DNA of 64,000 bases from Betaproteobacteria bacterium (GTDB lineage: Bacteria; Pseudomonadota; Gammaproteobacteria; Burkholderiales; SG8-39): NCBI GenBank assembly GCA_022340285.1, contig JAJDOG010000097.1, forward strand, positions 1 to 64,000. The letters are read 5' to 3'. Position 1 is the first letter of the stretch. The number at the start of each line of letters is the position of its first letter. The position numbers and the translations under genes were made by a program. Below, one piece after another: positions 56,170 to 64,000 of this stretch. The notes beneath the pieces were generated by a model. The model saw only the letters and a program-made list of their open reading frames with translations. It had not been told where the DNA came from and made no database searches.

Positions 56170-57186
56170 ATGGAGAACAGCGAGAAGGGTCACCACGAAA
56201 CCGCGAACCTCATGGAGCGCATCCTCTACGAGGTGAAGAAGATCGTTGTCGGCCAGGATCACTTCCTCGAGCGCGTGCTCGTCGCCATCCTGGCGCAGGG
56301 ACATCTGCTCGTCGAAGGCGTCCCCGGCCTCGCCAAGACTCTGACCGTCAAGACCCTGGCGCGAACCCTGCGGGGAACGTTCCGGCGGATTCAGTTCACC
56401 CCTGATCTCGTTCCCTCCGACCTGGTCGGCACACGGATCTACAATCAGAAGACCGGCGAGTTCGCCACGACACTCGGCCCGGTCTTCACCAACCTCCTTC
56501 TCGCCGATGAGATCAACCGGGCGCCCGCCAAGGTGCAGAGCGCGCTTCTCGAAGTCATGCAGGAACGCCAGGTCACGATCGCCGGCGAGACGCATCTCGT
56601 GCCCGAGCCGTTTCTGGTGATGGCCACGCAGAACCCGATCGAGACCGAGGGCACGTATCCGCTTCCCGAAGCGCAGGTCGACCGGTTCATGATGAAGGTA
56701 CTGGTCGGCTATCCGAGCGAGGACGAGGAATTCGTCATCGTCGAGCGCGTCACGGGCGTCGAGGCCGCGGTGGCGGCCGTCGCCACGACCAAGGAACTGA
56801 GTGCGCTGCAGCGCGAGTGCCGGACCGGATACGTCGATCCGGCCCTCATCCGCTACGCGGTGCGCCTCGCCGCCGCCACGCGCAATCCCGAGCGCTATGG
56901 CATCGCCGATCTGTCGCGCTACATCACGTTCGGCGCGAGCCCCCGCGCCTCGATCAACCTCATCGAGGGCGCGCGCGCGCTGGCATACCTGCGCGGGCGC
57001 GACTACGTTCTTCCGGAGGACGTGACCGACCTGGTCCCCGACGTGCTGCGCCACCGGCTGGTGCTCTCCTATGAAGCGCTCGCCGATGGACAGTCGCCCG
57101 ATCTGCTGATCGGGCGGATCCTCCAGCACATGCCGGCGCCAGAGAAACCCCTGGACACCCATGTCCGAGTCGCCGCACAGGGCTGA
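56170..57186 (+). CDS. MoxR-family AAA+ ATPase
   Basis: 338 residues. Walker A GVPGLAKT (50-57), Walker B LLLADEINRAP, sensor motif MATQNPIETEGTYPLPEAQ and the C-terminal lid. MoxR ATPases are chaperones that activate VWA-domain partners, which follow here. ATG 56140 is an alternative start; I chose 56170 because AGGCAGGGAG precedes it. It overlaps the DUF58 gene. Confidence 0.92.
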   Translation: MENSEKGHHETANLMERILYEVKKIVVGQDHFLERVLVAILAQGHLLVEGVPGLAKTLTVKTLARTLRGTFRRIQFTPDLVPSDLVGTRIYNQKTGEFATTLGPVFTNLLLADEINRAPAKVQSALLEVMQERQVTIAGETHLVPEPFLVMATQNPIETEGTYPLPEAQVDRFMMKVLVGYPSEDEEFVIVERVTGVEAAVAAVATTKELSALQRECRTGYVDPALIRYAVRLAAATRNPERYGIADLSRYITFGASPRASINLIEGARALAYLRGRDYVLPEDVTDLVPDVLRHRLVLSYEALADGQSPDLLIGRILQHMPAPEKPLDTHVRVAAQG

Positions 57187-58099
57187 GAACATCCTGCGGC
57201 GGCTGGAGTGGACGGTCATCCGCCGTCTGGACGGCCTGCTCCACGGCGACTACCGGACCCTGTTCCGCGGCTTCGGATTGGATCTCGCCGACCTGCGCGA
57301 GTACCAGTACAACGACGACGTCCGGCACATCGACTGGAACGTCACGGCGCGCCTGCAGACGCCCTACGTCAGGGTGTACAACGAGGATCGCGAGGTCACC
57401 GCCTGGTTCCTGCTGGACCTGAGCCCGTCCGTGGATTTCGGATCCGAGCAGGTCAAGAAGCAGTCCGTCCTCGCGGAGTTCGTTGCGGTGCTGGCGCGCC
57501 TGCTGACCCGCCATGGGAACAAGGTCGGGGCCCTGCTGTACGGGAGTGACGTGGACACGGTGATTCCCGCGCGCGGCGGCAGGCGTCATGTCCTGCATAT
57601 CCTGCATCGGATGCTTGCGCGACCCGAGCCGACGAAGTCCGGCGCCACGAACCTGAACGACCTTCTGCAGACGGCGCTGCAGGTCATTCCGCGGCGCTCG
57701 CTCGTATTCATCGTGTCGGATTTCATCAGCTCGCCCGGTTGGGCCGACCCGCTCGGGCGCCTCGCGCAGCACCACGAGATCGTGGCCGTGCGGCTCTACG
57801 ATCCCCTCGAGATGGACATGCCCGACCTCGGCCTGCTCGTGATTCAGGATTCGGAGACCGGCGAGCAGGTCTTCGTCGACACGCACGACCGGGGATTCCG
57901 GAAGCGCTTTGCGGCGATGGCCGAACGGCGCGAGAACGTGCTCCGCACGGCGTTCCGGCAGGCCGGCGTGGATGCGCTCGAGCTCTCAACGAGCGGCAAC
58001 CTCGCCGACGCCATCCTGCGTTTCGCAGACCTTCGCAAGCGTCGCAGCCAGCTCGCGACGGGCGGCACGTTCCCGGCGCATCTCGGTACCGAGCAATGA
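57161..58099 (+). CDS. DUF58 domain protein
   Basis: 312 residues. DUF58 hallmark GFGLDLADLREYQYNDDVRHIDWNVTARLQTPYVR (seen as separate short motifs, residues 37-70), then a VWA-like region (FLLDLSPSVDFGS; LVFIVSDFISSPGWADPL). No membrane helix. Middle member of MoxR-DUF58-VWA; its ATG lies 26 nt inside moxR and its stop overlaps the next ATG (ATGA). Confidence 0.92.
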   Translation: MSESPHRAENILRRLEWTVIRRLDGLLHGDYRTLFRGFGLDLADLREYQYNDDVRHIDWNVTARLQTPYVRVYNEDREVTAWFLLDLSPSVDFGSEQVKKQSVLAEFVAVLARLLTRHGNKVGALLYGSDVDTVIPARGGRRHVLHILHRMLARPEPTKSGATNLNDLLQTALQVIPRRSLVFIVSDFISSPGWADPLGRLAQHHEIVAVRLYDPLEMDMPDLGLLVIQDSETGEQVFVDTHDRGFRKRFAAMAERRENVLRTAFRQAGVDALELSTSGNLADAILRFADLRKRRSQLATGGTFPAHLGTEQ

Positions 58100-59151
58100 A
58101 GTTCATCTGGCCGGATCTGCTCTGGTTGCTCGCCATCGTGCCGGTCCTGGCGGTCGTCTACATCGTCCTCTTGCGCCGGAAGAAGAAGGCCGCCGCACGG
58201 TACGCGAGCCTGAGCATGATCAAGGACGCGCTGGGCATGGGTCAGCGCGTCCGGCGCCATGTCCCGCCGATCCTCTTCCTGATCGCGCTCGCCCTCATGC
58301 TCGTCGCGATCGCCCGCCCGACCGCGATCATCACGCTGCCCTCCCAGCACGACACGATCATCCTCGCGATCGACGTGTCCGGAAGCATGCGCGCGGGCGA
58401 CGTGCAACCGAACCGGCTCGCGGCGGCGCAAGCCGCCGCGCGCAGTTTCGTTGCGGAGCAGCCGCGCCATACGCGCGTCGGGGTGGTGTCGTTCGCTGCG
58501 ACCGCCTCGGTCGTGCAGTCGCCCACCCAGAATCGCGATGACATCGTCGCGGCGATCGACAGATTCCAGTTGCAGCGCGGCACCGCGGTGGGGAGCGGCG
58601 TGCTCGTGTCGCTCAAGACGATCTTCCCGGACATCGAGTTCAATCTGCGGTCCGCGGATCCACGGCGGGATACGGCGCGAGATCAGCGGCGGGCGCTTTC
58701 GATCGAGCGTCCGAGCGATCCCGGGAAGGCGCCGTTCAAGCCGGTACCGCCCGGCTCCTACCCGTCCGCCGCGATCATCCTGCTCACCGATGGACGTACA
58801 ACCACCGGCCCGGATCCGGTCGAGTCGGCCCGCATGGCCGCCGAGCGGGGCGTCCGGGTCTTCACCGTGGGCATTGGCACCCCCGAAGGCGAGATCATCG
58901 GCTTCGAGGGCTGGTCCATGCGCGTGCGCCTTGACGAGGACACCCTCAAGGAAATTGCCAACGTGACCCGCGGCGAGTATTTCTACGCGGGCACCGCGGA
59001 GGATCTGAAGAAGGTCTACGATTCCCTGAATTCCCGGATCGTCTTCGAGGCGAAGGAGACCGAGATCACCGCGCTCTTCTCGGCCGCTGCGCTCATCACG
59101 GCACTCCTCTCGGCGCTGCTCTCGCTGTTCTGGTTCAACCGGATTCTGTAA
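58096..59151 (+). CDS. VWA-domain membrane protein (BatA-like)
   Basis: 351 residues. Two N-terminal membrane helices (about 8-26, 57-75), a von Willebrand A domain with MIDAS motif DVSGSM (D93, S95, S97) and TDGRTTTGPDP, and one C-terminal helix (LFSAAALITALLSALLSLFW). Typical BatA topology. Metal-binding residues look intact. Start fixed by the ATGA overlap with the DUF58 gene. Probably clamped by the MoxR ATPase. Confidence 0.92.
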   Translation: MKFIWPDLLWLLAIVPVLAVVYIVLLRRKKKAAARYASLSMIKDALGMGQRVRRHVPPILFLIALALMLVAIARPTAIITLPSQHDTIILAIDVSGSMRAGDVQPNRLAAAQAAARSFVAEQPRHTRVGVVSFAATASVVQSPTQNRDDIVAAIDRFQLQRGTAVGSGVLVSLKTIFPDIEFNLRSADPRRDTARDQRRALSIERPSDPGKAPFKPVPPGSYPSAAIILLTDGRTTTGPDPVESARMAAERGVRVFTVGIGTPEGEIIGFEGWSMRVRLDEDTLKEIANVTRGEYFYAGTAEDLKKVYDSLNSRIVFEAKETEITALFSAAALITALLSALLSLFWFNRIL

Positions 59152-59178
59152 CTCGCCCGTGCAGACCGACCGCGTCAC

Positions 59179-60327
59179 CTACCGGTCGTAGGAGATGCGG
59201 TAGATCACGCCCGCATAGTCATCGGAGACGATCAGCGATCCGTCCGGGAGCTCGTTGATGTCCACCGGACGCCCTGAGGCGACTCCGTTCTTGAGCCAGC
59301 CTTCGGCGAACACCTCCTTGCTCTTGGCATTGCCGGCGCTGTCGAAGCGGATACGCATGATGCGGTAGCCGACCGGCGACGTGCGATTCCAGGACCCGTG
59401 CTGAGCAACGAAAGCATCGTGCTTGTATTCGGCAGGGAACATGTCGCCGCGATAGAAGTGCATTCCCAGATTTGCCGAGTGCGCCTGGAATTCGATCACC
59501 GGTGGCACCGCATCCGCGGGCGGCGTCTTCTTCTCGTATCCCGTCAGCCTGACGTTCTTTCCGCCCAGGTAGGGAAAGCCGTAGTGCTGCCCGATTTTCG
59601 TGACCTGGTTGAGCTCGTCGGGCGGAATGTCGTCGCCCATCAAGTCCGCCCCATTGTCGGTGAAGAACAACACCCCGGTTTTCGGATGGAAATCCATCCC
59701 GACCGAGTTACGCACGCCCTTGGCCACGATCTCCACGTTCTTGCCTTCGGGGTCCATACGAATAATGGTCCCCTCGATACCCTTCACATCGCAGATATTG
59801 CATGGCGATCCGACGGCCACGTATAGCTTTCCATCGGGGCCGAACTTCATGTAGCGCCAGCCGTGCAGGAACTCGTTAGGCAGATCCTTGAACACCGGCA
59901 GCAGCGGTTTGATCGGCAGCGCCGTGTCGAACTCCGCGGGGACCGGCCATTTGCTGATCTGTGTCTGCTCGCCCACGTAGAGGATGCTGTGCAGATAGGC
60001 CAGACCGTTGGGGACGTTCAGGCCGGACGCGCGCTCCTTCACCTCGTCGGCAACGCCGTCGCGGTCCGTGTCGCGCAACGAATGGATGGTCCCGTGCCGC
60101 GAGCCGATGAAAATGGTCGTCAGGGGCTTGCCGACGACGATCGAGCGCGCCTTGGGAACCTCCGCGAACACCGAAATCCTGAAGCCCGGCGGCAGCTTGA
60201 TGTCGGCAAGGGTGCTGTCCATGCTGCCCGCCAGCGCGCCCTGTAAGCCCGGCAGCAACCATAGCGGTGCCGCGAGGATTGAATAAAGGCCTTTTCTAAA
60301 TATCCCGATGGATGGCAACCCGGTCAT
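59179..60327 (-). CDS. Exported PQQ-dependent sugar/sorbosone dehydrogenase-like beta-propeller protein
   Basis: 382 residues. A signal peptide of about 34 residues (LYSILAAPLWLLPGLQGALA) precedes a six-bladed propeller of the soluble glucose/sorbosone dehydrogenase type (LPPGFRISVFAEVPKARS, GLNVPNGLAYL, NSVGMDFHPKTG, AQHGSWNRTSPVGYRI). DTDRDGVADE is a calcium-type loop. SPCNICD gives a CxxC pair but not a haem CxxCH. Lies 100 nt after the permease gene of the ABC importer, perhaps in the same transcript. Cofactor and substrate unproven. Confidence 0.85.
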   Translation of the reverse strand: MTGLPSIGIFRKGLYSILAAPLWLLPGLQGALAGSMDSTLADIKLPPGFRISVFAEVPKARSIVVGKPLTTIFIGSRHGTIHSLRDTDRDGVADEVKERASGLNVPNGLAYLHSILYVGEQTQISKWPVPAEFDTALPIKPLLPVFKDLPNEFLHGWRYMKFGPDGKLYVAVGSPCNICDVKGIEGTIIRMDPEGKNVEIVAKGVRNSVGMDFHPKTGVLFFTDNGADLMGDDIPPDELNQVTKIGQHYGFPYLGGKNVRLTGYEKKTPPADAVPPVIEFQAHSANLGMHFYRGDMFPAEYKHDAFVAQHGSWNRTSPVGYRIMRIRFDSAGNAKSKEVFAEGWLKNGVASGRPVDINELPDGSLIVSDDYAGVIYRISYDR

Positions 60328-60426
60328 GGCTTCCCCCTCTTCGGCAGAATCTGCGCCCCCGGCGGGGACGCCCGCTTCATTCAGCTTAGTCGAGTTTGGC
60401 GGTATTGGAATCCCACCTGCCTTCCC

Positions 60427-61200
60427 CTACCGGTTCTTGGTGTCGCTTTCCTTGGGTCGCCAGCGCAGGAAGTACTTCTCTGCGTGGTCGAGCAGCGAAT
60501 TGAGCAGCACCACGATGACCATCAGGACGATGATGCCGGCCATGGTGCCCGCGGTGTCCATCAGGTTGGTGTTCTCCATCATGCGATACCCGAGTCCCGC
60601 GGTCGAGGCGATGAATTCGGCGACGACGGCGGCGACCAGCGCCTGAGGGATGCTGATCCGCAAGCCCGCGATGATCCAGGGGCTGGCATTCGGAATCGTG
60701 ACGTGCCAGAAGAGCTGGGCCTTGTTCGCGCCGAGCACCCGCGCAACGTTGCGCAAGTCGAGGTCCGCGGCGCGCACGCCCTCGTAGGTGTTGAAGAACA
60801 CGAGGAGGAACGTCATCATCGCGGCCATCATGACCTTCGACTGCAGCGCGATCCCGAACCACAGGATGAAGATCGGAGCGAGCGCGATACGCGGAATGCC
60901 GTACACCGCCAGGACGAACGGCTTGAGCACCAGCGCCACCGACTCGTTCTGCGCGATCAACAGCCCGAGCACGAGCCCCGCGATCGCGCCGAACACGTAG
61001 CCGATCGCGGTCGCCTTGAAGGTGAGCACGAGATCGTGCCAGAGCTGGCCGCTCACCGTGATTTCCCAGAGATACTCGGCGACGAGCGACGGTCGCGAGA
61101 ACCAGAACGAGTCGACGATCGGCCCCGAGATCCCCTGCCAGGCGCCCAGGATCATGAGGAACACCGCAAGCCGCCAGGTGATCAGCGTGATCGGCTTCAT
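60427..61200 (-). CDS. ABC transporter permease (SsuC/TauC-like)
   Basis: 257 residues, about six membrane helices. The EAA loop, which contacts the ATPase, is DLRNVARVLGANKAQLFWHV. Starts in an ATGA overlap with the ATPase gene; the in-frame extension to 61437 lies inside that gene. Family imports sulfonates, nitrate, aromatic acids or thiamine precursors. Confidence 0.9.
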   Translation of the reverse strand: MKPITLITWRLAVFLMILGAWQGISGPIVDSFWFSRPSLVAEYLWEITVSGQLWHDLVLTFKATAIGYVFGAIAGLVLGLLIAQNESVALVLKPFVLAVYGIPRIALAPIFILWFGIALQSKVMMAAMMTFLLVFFNTYEGVRAADLDLRNVARVLGANKAQLFWHVTIPNASPWIIAGLRISIPQALVAAVVAEFIASTAGLGYRMMENTNLMDTAGTMAGIIVLMVIVVLLNSLLDHAEKYFLRWRPKESDTKNR

Positions 61201-61985
61201 GCGACCGCCTGCCGCATCTCGTCGGCAAGGTGCGCCCACACCTTGTCGTAGATCTCGCGAAACTTCGGATCCGTGTGGATCGTATAGATGTCGCGTGGGC
61301 GGCGGAGATTGACCTTCACGACTTCGCGGATCCGCCCGGGCCGCGCGGTCATCACGACGACGCGGTCCGCCAGCGCGATCGCTTCGGTGAGGTCGTGGGT
61401 GATGAAGATCAGCGTGGTCTCCCTGCGCTCGCCCCACAGCTTGAGCAGCAGGTCCTGGAGCTGGAGTCGCGTCTGCGCGTCCAGCGGACCGAACGGCTCG
61501 TCGAGCAGGATGACCTTCGGATCGTAGGCGAGCGTGCGCACGATGTTCACGCGCTGGCGCATCCCTCCGGACAGCTCATGCCGGTAGTGGCTGTGGAAAT
61601 CCTCGAGCCCGACCCGTTTCAGGAGCGCCATGCCCCGCTCTTGCCGCTCGGCCTTGTTGCCGATGCCTCGCATCTCGAGCCCGAACGTGACGTTCTCGAG
61701 CACCGTGCGCCACGGAAAGAGGTTGTCCGCCTGGGTGACGTACCCGACCTCGTGGCAGATGCCCACCGTCGGCTTGCCACGGAAGAGCACTTCGCCCGTG
61801 GACGGCTCGAGCAGCCCCACGATGGTGTTGAGAGCCGTCGACTTGCCGCAGCCGGACGGGCCGACCACGGTGACGAACTCGCCCTCGTAGATGTCGAGGT
61901 TCAGGTCCGACAGGGCCACCACGTCCCCGCGCTGGGCGCGGAAGACGCGGGACACCTGCCGGAAGGAGATGACGGGGTCCGCCAT
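61197..61985 (-). CDS. ABC transporter ATP-binding protein (SsuB/TauB-like)
   Basis: 262 residues. Walker A GPSGCGKST (42-50), signature LSGGMRQR, Walker B VILLDEPFGPLD and the switch His in FITHDLTEA. Energises import with the permease and binding protein on either side. 10 nt after the binding-protein gene. Confidence 0.94.
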   Translation of the reverse strand: MADPVISFRQVSRVFRAQRGDVVALSDLNLDIYEGEFVTVVGPSGCGKSTALNTIVGLLEPSTGEVLFRGKPTVGICHEVGYVTQADNLFPWRTVLENVTFGLEMRGIGNKAERQERGMALLKRVGLEDFHSHYRHELSGGMRQRVNIVRTLAYDPKVILLDEPFGPLDAQTRLQLQDLLLKLWGERRETTLIFITHDLTEAIALADRVVVMTARPGRIREVVKVNLRRPRDIYTIHTDPKFREIYDKVWAHLADEMRQAVA

Positions 61986-61995
61986 CGACCACCCG

Positions 61996-62991
61996 TTACT
62001 GATATTCGGGGGTGTAGATGTCGAGGAGCTGTTTTGCCGTGACGTCCTTGACGCCCGTCATCTTCATGACGTTCTCGGCCATCTCCAGCGTGACGTCGCC
62101 CTTCCGGTTGAATGCCGGCACGACCTCCTTGATGGCGGCGATGGCGATGTCCGGCTTCACCTTCTTGAAATCCTCGCGAACGACCTTGAACACGTCAGCG
62201 GGATCCTTGGTAACGATCTCGTCGACCGCCCTCTTGGTCGCACGCACGAAGCCGCGCACGATCTCTGGGTGGGCCTTCGCGTACTCCTCGGTGGTGACCA
62301 CGCTCTGGAACATGAACGGGTCCATGGACGGGTCGTCGCCCGAGGCGTTGTTGACCCACATCACGCCGACCCCGCGCGAGATCCCGATCAGGTCGATGGG
62401 CGGGGAGATCGCGTAGGCGTCGATCTGCTCTCGCTCGAGCGCCGCCAGCAGCGCCGCGCCGCCGCCGATCGCCACGATCTGGGCGTCTTTCGGGCCCAGG
62501 CCGCCCTCGCGCATCAGATGCCGCCACTGGAAGTCGGTCAGGGCACCCGGCCGGGTCATTCCCAGCTTGAGTCCCTTCAATGCGGCGAGGCGCTGCTTGA
62601 GCGGTGCCTTGGGCGACACGCCCAGTCGCTCCTGTACCTTCTTGCTCAGCACGATCTGGATGAGGTTCCGGTTGTAGTAGTTGTAAACGAGCTTGATCTT
62701 GCGCCCCTGGCGGATGGCGCCGATCTGGTACGTTCCGGCGCCGATGTTGAACTGAACATCGCCGGACATGAGCGCGACGAGATCCGGTCCGCCGCCGCGC
62801 GTCGCGATCTGCTGCACCTCGAGGCCCTCCGCCGTGTAGAACCCGGCAGCTCTCGCGTAATAGGTCGGCAGGAACGAGAAGCTCGCGACCGCCTGGGTCA
62901 CCTTGATCGGCGTGAGCGCCTTCTGCGCGAACGCAGTCGGCGCGGCGGCGAGCAAGGCCGCTGCCGCAACACATAGCAAAGCTCTCCTCAT
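61996..62991 (-). CDS. ABC transporter periplasmic binding protein (NMT1/SsuA-like)
   Basis: 331 residues. Signal peptide with cut after TAFA (residue 22). The NMT1/THI5-like fold is seen in FLPTYYARAAGFYTAEGLEV and AISPPIDLIG. Ligand not predictable; such proteins bind sulfonates, pyrimidine precursors or aromatic carboxylates. ATG 62991 follows AGGAGGAG by 6 nt. First gene of the operon. The 63009-63267 gap holds only promoters for this and the divergent adaptor. Confidence 0.9.
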   Translation of the reverse strand: MRRALLCVAAAALLAAAPTAFAQKALTPIKVTQAVASFSFLPTYYARAAGFYTAEGLEVQQIATRGGGPDLVALMSGDVQFNIGAGTYQIGAIRQGRKIKLVYNYYNRNLIQIVLSKKVQERLGVSPKAPLKQRLAALKGLKLGMTRPGALTDFQWRHLMREGGLGPKDAQIVAIGGGAALLAALEREQIDAYAISPPIDLIGISRGVGVMWVNNASGDDPSMDPFMFQSVVTTEEYAKAHPEIVRGFVRATKRAVDEIVTKDPADVFKVVREDFKKVKPDIAIAAIKEVVPAFNRKGDVTLEMAENVMKMTGVKDVTAKQLLDIYTPEYQ

Positions 62992-63267
62992 GACGGTCTC
63001 CTCCTGGGTCTTGATTCGATGGATGGCCGCCCCGACGCACTTCTTGGCGAGAGCGTAACGGGCGATCCAGGTCTGAACCGTACCATAACTTAACTTCCGC
63101 GCGCGACGCGCGGTCGACGCATGTTCGCAACTCCAGCGGCCGGGTCTTGTCCAAGGCCGGATCGCGGTGTCCCCCGTCGCGCCGCGGCCGCGATTGGGGA
63201 CGGAGTTCCCTTCTCCACCGTGCGACGCGTGCACATTGCGTGACCACGCGGTATAAATCGATCCAGC

Positions 63268-64000
63268 ATGCGAATTCGTCTCGAAAGCAGGTTGATCGCA
63301 CCGCTGTTTGCGGCGTTTGTCGCGGCTACGGCGGGTTGCGATGCATCATCGAGTGGCAAATCCAACGCGAAGGGCACGCTGGCCGCCCGCCCGCACCTCG
63401 TCGAGCTTGCTGTGGCGGAGCCCGGCCGGCTCTCGTACACCGCCGATCGGGCCGGCAGCCTCCGCGCGCTGCGCGAGGTGCGCATCGTCAACCAGGAGGA
63501 AGGCCGCCTCACCGAAGTGCGGGTGCGGGAAGGCGACCGCGTCGCAGCAGGCCAGGTGCTGGTGCGATACGACGACCAGATTCTGCGCGCGCAGCTCGAC
63601 AAGGCAACCGCGACGCTCAAGCAAGCGGAGCTCGACTATCGCCGCAATCAGCAGCTGAAGGAGAAAGGCTTCATCAGCGCAGATGCGGTCTCGCGCGCGG
63701 CGACCGATCTGGAGATCGCGCGCGCCGAGGAGCGGCTGCTGAGGGCGCGGGTCCAGCACATGACCATCGCCGCGCCTTTCAACGGCGTCGTGACCCAGCG
63801 CCTCGTGGAGCCGGGAAACGTCACGCCGCAGCACACGCATCTCATGACGGTGATCGATCCTTCGCAGCTGGTCACCGACGTGGACGTGTCCGAGCTGGTG
63901 ATTCCCTACCTGAACGTCGACGATGCCGCCGAGGTGCGGATCGACGCGCTGGGCGCAAAGCTGCATCCGGGAAAGATCGTTCGAATCCACCCGGCGATCG
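63268..64000 (+). CDS. RND efflux periplasmic adaptor lipoprotein (HlyD/MFP family), partial
   Basis: 244 codons before the window ends, so the C-terminus is missing. Lipobox TAGC (Cys24), then a lipoyl-like half (GRLTEVRVREGDRVAAGQVL), an alpha hairpin (QLDKATATLKQAELDYRRN) and the second lipoyl half (TIAAPFNGVVTQRLVEPGNV). Joins an RND pump to an outer-membrane channel; the pump gene should lie just beyond. A TATAAA (63252-63257) lies only 10 nt before the ATG, so the message may have a very short leader. Confidence 0.88.
   Translation, partial: MRIRLESRLIAPLFAAFVAATAGCDASSSGKSNAKGTLAARPHLVELAVAEPGRLSYTADRAGSLRALREVRIVNQEEGRLTEVRVREGDRVAAGQVLVRYDDQILRAQLDKATATLKQAELDYRRNQQLKEKGFISADAVSRAATDLEIARAEERLLRARVQHMTIAAPFNGVVTQRLVEPGNVTPQHTHLMTVIDPSQLVTDVDVSELVIPYLNVDDAAEVRIDALGAKLHPGKIVRIHPAI

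Overview
The window is GC-rich, bacterial and chromosomal, and reads as a betaproteobacterium. The evidence is the gene families (Isp-type hydrogenase, NADP-linked 2-oxoacid oxidoreductase korCAB, a DUF1631 protein behind a class I cyclic-di-GMP riboswitch), an FNR-type and a sigma54-type promoter, and strong Shine-Dalgarno sites. I see no rRNA, tRNA, CRISPR array, insertion sequence or phage gene. A finer taxonomic placement is not supported from the sequence alone.

Layout. 0-10.9 kb: leftward recC-recB-recD operon ending in a degenerate MazG-like protein fused to a Pro/Arg-rich linker; then a 29-residue membrane protein and a WYL regulator. 11.1-27.3 kb: a complete leftward [NiFe]-hydrogenase island: maturation genes hupF-hupK-hypA-hypB-hypF-hypC-hypD-hypE-hypX-hupN, then hynD-hupH and the structural genes hynS-isp1-isp2-hynL. 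FNR/FixK-type boxes sit before both halves. 27.4-33.7 kb (rightward): spermidine-synthase-like membrane protein, enoyl-CoA hydratase, c-di-GMP riboswitch plus DUF1631 gene, and a sigma54-driven 67-residue protein. 33.9-42.1 kb: propionyl-CoA to succinyl-CoA pathway (mcm-meaB-pccB-pccA, leftward), a possible methylmalonyl-CoA epimerase and a divergent GntR regulator with palindromic operators. 42.2-48.6 kb: korC-korA-korB and an amidase.

48.8-54.8 kb: thioredoxin, small membrane and envelope proteins, and a leftward three-gene catabolic group (LinB-like alpha/beta hydrolase, VOC protein, flavin monooxygenase of the HsaA type). 55-59.2 kb: a sigma-E-like promoter, a PDZ-less HtrA-type protease and MoxR-DUF58-VWA genes. 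59.2-63 kb: an ABC importer of the SsuABC/TauABC/NMT1 type with a PQQ-type dehydrogenase-like protein behind it. From 63.3 kb an RND-efflux adaptor runs off the window.

Together the genes suggest a respiratory facultative organism. It would oxidise H2 through a membrane Isp-type enzyme matured with oxygen-associated helpers (HypX, HupF, HupK), use propionyl-CoA-forming and aromatic or steroid-like substrates, and respond to oxygen (FNR), nitrogen or other sigma54 signals, and c-di-GMP.
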